In this document: positions 7,935-14,618 of the stretch, one piece after another
Layout: each line of letters begins with the position of its first letter
Position numbering within the stretch: the first letter of the stretch is position 1
Virus record (IMG/VR): IMGVR_UViG_3300031753_000002
Span: 1-64,000 of that record
Strand: one strand, 5' to 3'
DNA from: a virus
Length of the DNA: 64,000 nt
Position numbers and translations under genes: made by a program
Notes under the pieces: generated by a model
The model's input: only the letters and a program-made list of their open reading frames with translations
What the model was told of the DNA's origin: nothing
Databases searched by the model: none

Positions 7935-8122
7935 TTCGCGAATCCCTTTCGAAGCCGCCGTATTTTTCCCGAGATTACATTCTTTGAACACTCAAGTTGA
8001 ATAGCAATTTGCAAAAAACTGTATCCGGCTTGATGCAATGATTTCAACAAAACGAGTTTTTCCTGTGTCCATTCAACTCGGCGGTCATAGGGACTGTAAT
8101 GACGGAAATCATGCAGTCTCAT
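7931..8122 (-). CDS. GcrA-like helix-turn-helix protein
   Basis: 63 aa with a strong GGGAGG ribosome site. WTQEKLVLLKSLHQAGYSFL and QIAIQLECSKNVISGKIRRL align with the N-terminal DNA-binding part of GcrA, the alphaproteobacterial cell-cycle sigma-cofactor. The C-terminal sigma-70 interaction region of GcrA is absent, so this could act as a DNA-binding competitor or a simple phage regulator. Confidence 0.72.
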   Translation of the reverse strand: MRLHDFRHYSPYDRRVEWTQEKLVLLKSLHQAGYSFLQIAIQLECSKNVISGKIRRLRKGFAK

Positions 8123-8210
8123 TCTTTCCTCCCTCGATCTGTTCTAGAAAGCGATCTTCATTCATCTTATCAGTTTGGATATTAGTTCGCAGCCATTTAC
8201 GCTTTTTCAT
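8109..8210 (-). CDS. Tiny basic protein, 33 aa
   Basis: ATG overlaps the previous stop by 4 nt (ATGA), and its end overlaps the GcrA-like start, placing it in a coupled chain. Lys/Arg-rich. Coding status rests on this architecture only. Confidence 0.35.
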   Translation of the reverse strand: MKKRKWLRTNIQTDKMNEDRFLEQIEGGKNETA

Positions 8211-8413
8211 CGGAGTGAAGCATCTCCATTGGTCGATTGAGAGCGGACCTTTTGCGCCGCCGCTAGGGCAGCCCAAGCTTCTAGCCGGCATCTCCCCTTT
8301 ACGCTCACATTCGCGTATATCCAATTTTGAGGATTCCACCATCGCCGTCTCCATCTGTAGATGGCCATTGCCGCTGCTTCTACCTCCAAAAACATCATCT
8401 CGTCTCGTGTCAC
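8207..8413 (-). CDS. Hypothetical protein, 68 aa, GTG start
   Basis: GTGA overlap with the upstream stop. Trp-rich motif IYRWRRRWWNPQNW and an Ala-rich helix. No family recognised. Confidence 0.5.
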   Translation of the reverse strand: MTRDEMMFLEVEAAAMAIYRWRRRWWNPQNWIYANVSVKGRCRLEAWAALAAAQKVRSQSTNGDASLR

Positions 8414-8709
8414 GGCACAAACGCCTTTCGCTGTCGTTTGTCATAGACCAGATTTTTCGGATCATGTCCAGTCATTCGTGCAAGTCGGTCCTTGGCGCGT
8501 CCGGCGCGCCCCATAGCCTCGCGTTCGCGGCCATGCGCTGTCAAGTGGCCTTGGGCATCAACCGAGCCCTGTTGCTGCAATATCTCGATCGCAAGTTGAT
8601 GTGCAGCAACCGGCGCATGACCCTTGGCGCGAAGCTGCCCCTCAAGGCTATCCACAAGTCCGTGCGTGAAGCGCCCATGGTCATCGCGGGGCTGATCGGG
8701 ATTTGCCAT
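8410..8709 (-). CDS. Hypothetical protein with RDDHGRFT N-terminal motif
   Basis: 99 aa with GAGG before the ATG. The N-terminal PRDDHGRFT resembles the RDxHGRWT motif at the starts of the head-region proteins at 45743 and 46624. The rest is helical and charged. Possibly a virion-targeted protein, but it lies in the replication arm; function unknown. Confidence 0.55.
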   Translation of the reverse strand: MANPDQPRDDHGRFTHGLVDSLEGQLRAKGHAPVAAHQLAIEILQQQGSVDAQGHLTAHGREREAMGRAGRAKDRLARMTGHDPKNLVYDKRQRKAFVP

Positions 8710-8887
8710 CTAACCTCACTCCACCTTGACGCGGAAGAGATAACGCATCCTCAAGAGAAAGTCCAGCCCGGAGCCGTTCATAAACCGTCGAATACGGCAC
8801 GCCGCGTGCCCGTGTTATGCTTTGCAACGAGTCTGGATTTGGTTTGCGACCTGCAATCGGTCCGCGCTTCTTGTTCCATTCCATCAT
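8681..8887 (-). CDS. Small protein with NUMOD-like/HTH repeat
   Basis: 68 aa. ITRARGVPYSTVYERLRAGL plus SLEDALSLP is the same repeat type as the two N-terminal repeats of the neighbouring Endo VII protein, which suggests DNA binding. A GGAG ribosome site lies just past the presumed original SNF2 stop at 8897. Overlaps the next gene by 29 nt. Confidence 0.5.
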   Translation of the reverse strand: MMEWNKKRGPIAGRKPNPDSLQSITRARGVPYSTVYERLRAGLSLEDALSLPRQGGVRLDGKSRSAPR

Positions 8888-8896
8888 ACATCTCCA

Positions 8897-8965
8897 TCAT
8901 ACATCCGTTGCTAGGAGAAGATCGCGCAGACCGCGGCCGGACACCGAATCAGCGAGCGCAGCCTT
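8897..8965 (-). repeat. Original SNF2 gene tail, now fused to Endo VII (copy A)
   Basis: Encodes LADSVSGRGLRDLLLATDV plus stop with GC-rich codons, in frame with the Endo VII ORF. The same residues end the SNF2 gene at 9402-9470, but 18 of the 19 codons differ. Interpreted as the ancestral helicase 3' end displaced by the insertion. Confidence 0.85.
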
Positions 8966-9409
8966 GCCGTGCTTTAGCAGATAGGCTATGGCCTTTGCAA
9001 GCCTCTCGGGATCATCTCCAAATTGGCCTAAACCTAGGTTGCACTCCGGGCATAGCCAACCCCGGAATTTTCCGGTTGCGTGGTCATGATCCGCGTGAAG
9101 CCGCGCCACCGCCTGCCCGCAACATTCACATTGACCATTTTCAGAAAGCGCTTGATCTAAAGTCAATCCGTATCGATTGCGTCGCTTATAGATGGTCGTT
9201 CGGTGTACTCCCGCCGCATCACATCGTCTCGAAATCTCGCCTTGCACCCGCAAGGGAATTGCGATGGCTTCGGCTACGGAAAGCCCTCGGTCAGTAATTC
9301 GTCGCCAAATCGTTTTTGGGTTGAACCCGGCGGCAATCGCCGCAGCGTGATACCCGCGCGTTCGCGGATCACCACAAAATCGGCCGTTTGCATCGCGTTT
9401 CTTAAACAT
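8897..9409 (-). CDS. Endonuclease VII-like homing nuclease carrying a captured helicase tail
   Basis: 170 aa from the ATG that overlaps the SNF2 stop by 8 nt; a GTG at 9445 is an alternative. Two NUMOD-like repeats (AAGFNPKTIWRRITDRGLS and AAGVHRTTIYKRRNRYGLT) probably bind DNA. The Endo VII zinc/catalytic region follows: CECCG, HADHDHATGKFRGWLC and CNLGLG, with D-H-D-H residues for metal and cleavage. After the natural end (about LLKHG) the protein continues into the old SNF2 C-terminus. Probable role: cutting SNF2 alleles that lack the insert. Confidence 0.85.
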   Translation of the reverse strand: MFKKRDANGRFCGDPRTRGYHAAAIAAGFNPKTIWRRITDRGLSVAEAIAIPLRVQGEISRRCDAAGVHRTTIYKRRNRYGLTLDQALSENGQCECCGQAVARLHADHDHATGKFRGWLCPECNLGLGQFGDDPERLAKAIAYLLKHGKAALADSVSGRGLRDLLLATDV

Positions 9410-9494
9410 CGGTCGCCAACAATAAGTCTCGTAATCCTCTTCCACTTACACTGTCCGCAAGCGTTGCTTTAGAGTCAACTATGGCCCAATTTCT
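9402..9494 (-). repeat. Recoded SNF2 tail (copy B)
   Basis: The last 31 codons of the SNF2 ORF switch to AT-type codons (AGA, ATA, TTA, AGT) from nt 9494 onward while keeping the protein sequence of copy A. The change in codon style marks the probable edge of the inserted cassette. Confidence 0.8.
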
Positions 9495-10847
9495 ATCGTC
9501 CACCGTGCCGGGCGTCGTGATTCGTACGATGCTCACTGTCTTGCCGCCCTTCACAGTCGCCCGTTCCTCCGATTGCCTGATTCGAATCGCATCCGGAATT
9601 GATGAAAAGTATATAACCGCATCTGCGGCCGAAAAGTCAAGCCCCTCGCCCCCGGCGCCCGGCTGGCCGACCTGGACTAGCTTACGCGGATTGTTCTGGA
9701 ATGCGAGTCGAGTCGGCTCGCGCTGGTCCTGCGGCACACCGCCATGGTACTCCAAGATGCTGTTCTTGTACCCATGGGATTGCAGGAACAAGACCACGCG
9801 GCGAATATCCTCCCGATAGCGGCACCACACAAGCGACTTGCCGGGAAGCGTCCCGTCTACTTGCTCTTTCAGCGCCCAATAAATCGGTGCGTCCGGGTCC
9901 ACCGTCACGATGCACCCATCCTTCATCATGTAGCCGTTGATGATTTGCTGTAGCTTCTGGACGCGGGCGCCCCCGTCGAGCGCTTCGACCTCGGTGCCCT
10001 CAATCTCGACAAGATGGTGGGAGACCATGGTCAGGTAGGCGCGTCGCTGAACCTCGCTCATGATGACCGGCCGCTCAGTCCGAATCAGCGCCGGCATATC
10101 GTGAAGCTCGCTGCGTAGGACGACAGAAGACCACGGAGCGAGCCGACTGCGCAATTCATCCATGTTTTTGTACTCGGCGAGCTTCCAATAATCCCGCCCG
10201 GAGTTGCGCTTCTGTTTCTCATATGTGGCATAGCGCGCCTGGAATTCGGTAAATGTTCGGAAGCCAAGCGCTTCCTTTTCGAGTAATTCGTATTGTGAAA
10301 AGGCCCTCAGAGGGCTGTTCAGCAATGGCGTTCCACTCTCGATCGTGCAGAATGTGGCGTGACGGGCGAGGCTACGGGCACGGAACGTACGTTTCGCCCC
10401 TGGCCGGCCAAAGTGGTGCGCCTCCGAAACAATCATCATGAACTTGCGATTGCAGGCTTTCAGAAACTCTCGAACGGCCTTTCTATTGTCATGATGTTCC
10501 AAAGCCTCTATATTAATCGCGAACCATTTGAGACCGCGGTGCGCCAGCAATGCACGCCACTTGTCAATCTGTGCGTTGTCGGCGCGGCGCCCTGTTTGCC
10601 ATGCGAAGCCTACGTGGCGCCCGTTCTCAGGCCACGCCCATTTAGGAACCTCATTTTGAATCCAATTGATATGCACGCCGTTCGGGGCGATGATGATGAC
10701 GCCTTCGATCGCGCCCTTACCATGTTGCCAACACGCCTTATCGATGCACGCCTTGCTTTTTCCTGAGCGCATCGGCCATATCAAAGCGCGAGATTTCTTC
10801 TCGCGATGGCGCTTGAATTCACGGGCTTGGTGAGGCCAGTCTTTCAT
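9402..10847 (-). CDS. SNF2-like DEAD/DEAH helicase/translocase
   Basis: 481 aa. Motif I PMRSGKS (Walker A), motif III SGTPLLNS, a C-terminal RecA domain with SLVWCRYREDIRRV, and motif VI RIRQSEERA are present. Motif II reads VSEAHHF where DEAH/DESH is usual, so the first Asp is Ser; activity may be altered. Likely a dsDNA translocase in replication or recombination. The C-terminus is supplied by a recoded segment associated with the Endo VII cassette. Starts inside the previous gene (29-nt overlap). Confidence 0.85.
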   Translation of the reverse strand: MKDWPHQAREFKRHREKKSRALIWPMRSGKSKACIDKACWQHGKGAIEGVIIIAPNGVHINWIQNEVPKWAWPENGRHVGFAWQTGRRADNAQIDKWRALLAHRGLKWFAINIEALEHHDNRKAVREFLKACNRKFMMIVSEAHHFGRPGAKRTFRARSLARHATFCTIESGTPLLNSPLRAFSQYELLEKEALGFRTFTEFQARYATYEKQKRNSGRDYWKLAEYKNMDELRSRLAPWSSVVLRSELHDMPALIRTERPVIMSEVQRRAYLTMVSHHLVEIEGTEVEALDGGARVQKLQQIINGYMMKDGCIVTVDPDAPIYWALKEQVDGTLPGKSLVWCRYREDIRRVVLFLQSHGYKNSILEYHGGVPQDQREPTRLAFQNNPRKLVQVGQPGAGGEGLDFSAADAVIYFSSIPDAIRIRQSEERATVKGGKTVSIVRITTPGTVDDRNWAIVDSKATLADSVSGRGLRDLLLATDV

Positions 10848-11043
10848 GGGGCACCTTGCACGCGTCTAGGAACGTGTCGCGTTTGAATCCGCCGGCTCCG
10901 CGCTCGCCCGCCAATTCGTCGGCGAGATGGTTCGCTATATACCGGCGGAGCGCTTCGCCGTCAACCGGGAGAGTCCCTCGGTTGCATCGCTTTTCAGCCT
11001 CACGAAGCACTCGAGCAATCAAATCATAATCGCGTCGATTCAT
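10819..11043 (-). CDS. Hypothetical protein, 74 aa
   Basis: Helical, Arg-rich (MNRRDYDLIARVLREAEKRC...). Overlaps the SNF2 start by 29 nt. Similar short proteins often precede phage nucleotide-metabolism genes, but no function is known. Confidence 0.6.
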   Translation of the reverse strand: MNRRDYDLIARVLREAEKRCNRGTLPVDGEALRRYIANHLADELAGERGAGGFKRDTFLDACKVPHERLASPSP

Positions 11044-11051
11044 TTCTTCGC

Positions 11052-11894
11052 CTATCCGATGTAGAGGTTAAACCTACCATGCACCCATTTCCAGGCGGGG
11101 GCTGGTGACGGCGCCGCGTTCCGATCGCGCTCAAGCATTCCGTCCGGAGAGCGCAGCTTGACGCGGCCGACACCGCCGCGGAGGTCAACCTCGATCACGT
11201 CCTCAATAACCGGATCGTCGGACGACGCCACCGCCGATTGCAAACTCGGAAAGAAGCGCCAGTCATCGCGGAGATATTGGTGCTGCTTGTCGTACACCGC
11301 ATACGAGTATGCGGCATAGAGCATCAAGAATTGCTGTTCAGCCCAAGCGGAGGTCCAGGGCTTGATTCGAATTCCGAGAGGTTTACCGGCGTGTTCCCAA
11401 TCGTTGCCGCTAGGATACATAAGCTGCGCCCGTTCGTCATGGATGATGCGACTGTCGATTTCATCCTGCCAAGGTGGGAACGGAATCGACTCCATGCCGA
11501 GCCACGACCGCACGACCATTTGAATGTCGTACTCAAGCCCGCGGAAATCCGGGAGGTACTGCTTGATCGGACGCTGCAAGTCCACAAGGTAAGCTTCGGC
11601 CGCGTCATGCATCAGGATTTGCAGGCAGTCGAGCGCGCTGGCCTTGAGAACATTCTGAGCGTAGTTCGCGAGCAAGCAACAGTGCTGTGCTGTCGGATAG
11701 AAAATATTCGTGTGTCCGCCATAGCGCGCCTGATTCGATAAGGCATGGGCGATATCGATGATCGTGACCATCGCCGGGTCCGGCGTCAGGATTTTGAACG
11801 GCCGCCCGGTGTAAGTCTCGATATAGTCGCACGCCGTGTATGCGGTGTCAGTCACTTTTGGTAGGTGCGCCACGGGATAAGCACGAGGCAGCAT
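11052..11894 (-). CDS. HD-domain phosphohydrolase (YfbR-like)
   Basis: 280 aa from the ATG 1 nt after the dut stop, preceded by AGGTG; a GTG at 11903 is possible. Pattern TGRPFKILTPDP, IIDIAHALSNQARYGGH, FYPTAQHCCLLANY, MHDAAEAYLVDLQRP and a later Asp/Glu cluster is that of HD hydrolases acting on (d)NMP or dNTP. The last ~90 residues are an extra tail. Fits the nucleotide-pool role of the neighbours. DatZ belongs to the same superfamily but cannot be distinguished here. Confidence 0.82.
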   Translation of the reverse strand: MLPRAYPVAHLPKVTDTAYTACDYIETYTGRPFKILTPDPAMVTIIDIAHALSNQARYGGHTNIFYPTAQHCCLLANYAQNVLKASALDCLQILMHDAAEAYLVDLQRPIKQYLPDFRGLEYDIQMVVRSWLGMESIPFPPWQDEIDSRIIHDERAQLMYPSGNDWEHAGKPLGIRIKPWTSAWAEQQFLMLYAAYSYAVYDKQHQYLRDDWRFFPSLQSAVASSDDPVIEDVIEVDLRGGVGRVKLRSPDGMLERDRNAAPSPAPAWKWVHGRFNLYIG

Positions 11895-11895
11895 T

Positions 11896-12336
11896 CTAAT
11901 CACCTGTTGAACCTAAGCCGCCTGCGCCTCGCTCTGTCTCCGACAGAATTCGGCTTGATATGACTCGCACTCTGGTCACGGGACTGATCACCAATTGAGC
12001 GATTCGAGCGCCTCGAATGATTTGGTAAGGGCCGGTCCCTAAATTGATCAACTGACAGAAAATCTCCCCACGGTAGTCAGAATCGATTGTTCCCGGAGCA
12101 TTAACGATCGAAATTCCGTACTTAGCGGCAAGCCCTGACCGTGGTCTTACTTGACCTTCGAAACCCGAAGGAATTTCAACCACTACACCCGTAGGAACAA
12201 GATAACTCTGAGTTGGCGCTAGCACGATACGCTCTCCGGCCTTTACAGCCGCGTAAAGGTCAAGACCAGAAGCTCCAGCGCTTTGATATTTTGGAACATG
12301 CCAGCTATGGGGCAACAACATCATTTTCAGGTTCAT
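11896..12336 (-). CDS. dut: dUTPase
   Basis: 146 aa, trimeric dUTPase family: motif 1 AGASGLDLYAA, motif 2 PRSGLA, motif 3 GTIDSDYRGE, motif 4 GARIAQLVI and motif 5 RGAGGLGSTG, where Leu replaces the usual Phe. Converts dUTP to dUMP and PPi, keeping uracil out of DNA and feeding dTMP synthesis. ATGA overlap with nrdJ upstream; the pair has visibly lower GC than the flanking genes. Confidence 0.95.
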   Translation of the reverse strand: MNLKMMLLPHSWHVPKYQSAGASGLDLYAAVKAGERIVLAPTQSYLVPTGVVVEIPSGFEGQVRPRSGLAAKYGISIVNAPGTIDSDYRGEIFCQLINLGTGPYQIIRGARIAQLVISPVTRVRVISSRILSETERGAGGLGSTGD

Positions 12337-14288
12337 AGATCACATCCTCCCGCAGTGCATGTCAGCTCTTGACTCCCGCTTGTCGAATCGTTTTCTTCAT
12401 ATCTTGGCAATGCGCTCCAGTCAATAGCGGGAATCTTAGATGTTAAAGCTGTATATTCAGCCTCCGTCAAATCCTGGTATGGAGCTTGTTCGTAAATATG
12501 ATCGGAGTTTGGCAAGAACGATACACCGCTCATATATTCGAAATTATCGAATACCCATGCACCGACGCGAAGCCACTCATGATCCTTCACACTAACCGTG
12601 ATCGATGGTTTATGGTCGGTCCAATACATTTGATAAAGCAACCATATTTTCAGTTGGCTGATAGCATCTCTGTCGTCACGAGTCAACGCTCCCCCAGGCG
12701 AACGCTGTGGAAACGAGAACACCCAATTATGATCTGGACGCATCTTGTCGGATTCATATGGCATGCCCGCATCGATCATGAGCGCCGCAACCGGGTCTTT
12801 TTTGTCAGACCTGATGCGCCTCAAATAATACGCAGAATGGCGTCCATGGATACCGGCAGCCGCATTCACTAAGGATGAAACTGTTCCGCTTGGTTTAACG
12901 CACGTCGAAGCTGTTGCCGAATGGATTCCGAGTGCCTTAGCCTGCGCAATATTTACCCTGATGACCTCACTGCGAAGAGCGGTCAGCCAGTCTTTTAATA
13001 ATGTTTCACCCTGTCGGCCCGACATTATGTTATGATCCATTTGACCTGTGAGGGACACCCCGAGAAGACGTTCATCTTCTGCGTTGAATTGCCATTTCTT
13101 CGGTAAGAACCGATAATTTGTCAAGGTCGATTGAAAGGTTCCAAGTATCGTCGCCGCTTTAGCCTTACGTAGTAAGTCATCCAATGTATCAGTTGCCCGC
13201 ACGACGATTTCTGTCAAATTACATACCTCGCGGTCCCGCAGAAGGATTTCAGAGCATGGATTGCAGCCCCATTCGTGGTCTAGATCACGATAGCGAATGC
13301 CATCTACACCACCAAAATTCAGCTTACGAAAAGCATTGCTGCGTTCAATGACGTTTCGTGCCGCGAAGCGTGAGAAAATTCCGCGTTCTCCGCTCTTAGA
13401 CTCGTATAGAGCCAGCCACTCATGCATGAACACATCCATCGACGGACGCCGATCAGTGTAGACTGCTGAATTATTAGCCAAAGACCTCCACGGCGTCATA
13501 GTCCACCATTGCCCGCTTTTAGCAGCTCGCATGCGATCGTCTGATAAGTTAGACAACGATATCAGAGCTGATCGCCTTACTCCACCGACTACAACAGCCT
13601 CTCCGATCATACATATAAGATCATGACATTCGATTGATGTGAGCTTTCGACCGACCGCTTGACGAAATATAGTGATGGCAAAGCTCAATAGCCGTCGCAA
13701 AGGCTCCGGACCAGAAGCCCGACCACCGAATATTCGGAGAATAGTACCTGCCGGCCGCACCCTGGAAAGATCGAGTCTCGGTATAGACCCGTTATATAGC
13801 ATCGTGATCAATTCATGCAGCGCTTTGGCCCACCCTATTTTAGAATCTGAGACTACGATGGTCGTATCGGAGTCATAGAGCTTCTCCGGAACCTCTGGCA
13901 ATTTTGAAATGAACTGTCTCTCGACAGAGAAACCAACTCCGGTTCCCACCATAAGAACATAAAGAATCTCCGAGAACGTTCGCGGCGAATCAACCATAAG
14001 GAATGAACAGTTAAAACCCGCCATCTCGTCGCGAGCTAAAGCTGCCCCGGCACTCATTAGGCAGCGCATCGATGGCATTACGCCGAGCATCATAACCTCA
14101 ATCCTCAACGCATCCAAGAGTTCCGAAGGCAGAATATACCCGCATCGATCTTTCAAATGCGCAGCCATAAAATCAAAATACCGATTAACCGTTTCAGGCC
14201 AAGTCTCGCGGCGTTTCTGATCATGCAGATATCGTGCATATCGGGAGATATACACATAATTCTGGAATTCAGTCGGGAATCTGGTCAT
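12333..14288 (-). CDS. nrdJ: Adenosylcobalamin-dependent (class II) ribonucleotide reductase
   Basis: 651 aa. Recognisable reductase features: RCLMSAG, FNCSFLMVDSPRTFSEIL, GTGVGFSVER, a CNPCSEILL finger-loop region and ASTCVKPSGTVSSLV with C-terminal CTAGGC, the Cys pair that re-reduces the active site. Single-chain, RTPR-like layout without ATP-cone. Makes deoxyribonucleotides using vitamin B12, as rhizobia and many marine bacteria do. Lower GC than its neighbours suggests acquisition with dut. Confidence 0.93.
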   Translation of the reverse strand: MTRFPTEFQNYVYISRYARYLHDQKRRETWPETVNRYFDFMAAHLKDRCGYILPSELLDALRIEVMMLGVMPSMRCLMSAGAALARDEMAGFNCSFLMVDSPRTFSEILYVLMVGTGVGFSVERQFISKLPEVPEKLYDSDTTIVVSDSKIGWAKALHELITMLYNGSIPRLDLSRVRPAGTILRIFGGRASGPEPLRRLLSFAITIFRQAVGRKLTSIECHDLICMIGEAVVVGGVRRSALISLSNLSDDRMRAAKSGQWWTMTPWRSLANNSAVYTDRRPSMDVFMHEWLALYESKSGERGIFSRFAARNVIERSNAFRKLNFGGVDGIRYRDLDHEWGCNPCSEILLRDREVCNLTEIVVRATDTLDDLLRKAKAATILGTFQSTLTNYRFLPKKWQFNAEDERLLGVSLTGQMDHNIMSGRQGETLLKDWLTALRSEVIRVNIAQAKALGIHSATASTCVKPSGTVSSLVNAAAGIHGRHSAYYLRRIRSDKKDPVAALMIDAGMPYESDKMRPDHNWVFSFPQRSPGGALTRDDRDAISQLKIWLLYQMYWTDHKPSITVSVKDHEWLRVGAWVFDNFEYMSGVSFLPNSDHIYEQAPYQDLTEAEYTALTSKIPAIDWSALPRYEENDSTSGSQELTCTAGGCDL

Positions 14289-14291
14289 TTT

Positions 14292-14618
14292 TCAAATACC
14301 CTCTAGCTTATCAAAGGCCCGCATCAGTTCCTCGGCTAGGCTTGATCCGGTGAGAGAATCGAGCACAACGAAAGAGAGTTCGCCACCTTCGTCATCGAGC
14401 AACATCAATCGCATCTTCTGGCCGGGCAGGTCAACATCAACGCGGACATCCTGCGCGGGAAAAACATCCCCGGATTCCAGAGCTTGTTCATTTCGCCCGA
14501 GCCGGCGCACCGCATCGGATGCAAGCTTCAAGACCATTTGATAGCAGGGCTCAAGGTCGTCCGCGCGTCGAATACGGTCCAGCCGGCGCGCGAGAGTTTG
14601 CGCAGTAGGGTCCATCAT
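14292..14618 (-). CDS. Hypothetical acidic protein between polymerase and nrdJ
   Basis: 108 aa; ATG overlaps the polymerase stop (ATGA). Helical N-terminus, then a beta segment (VRVDVDLPGQKMRLMLLDDE). Not recognised. Confidence 0.6.
   Translation of the reverse strand: MMDPTAQTLARRLDRIRRADDLEPCYQMVLKLASDAVRRLGRNEQALESGDVFPAQDVRVDVDLPGQKMRLMLLDDEGGELSFVVLDSLTGSSLAEELMRAFDKLEGI

Noticed and set aside
3130-11894. Possible 2-aminoadenine (Z) genome: dATP/dGTP pyrophosphohydrolase-like and HD hydrolase genes with a family A polymerase
   Set aside because: No PurZ-like adenylosuccinate synthetase is visible in the window, and both hydrolase types are common in ordinary phages. It stays open only because part of the genome is outside the window.
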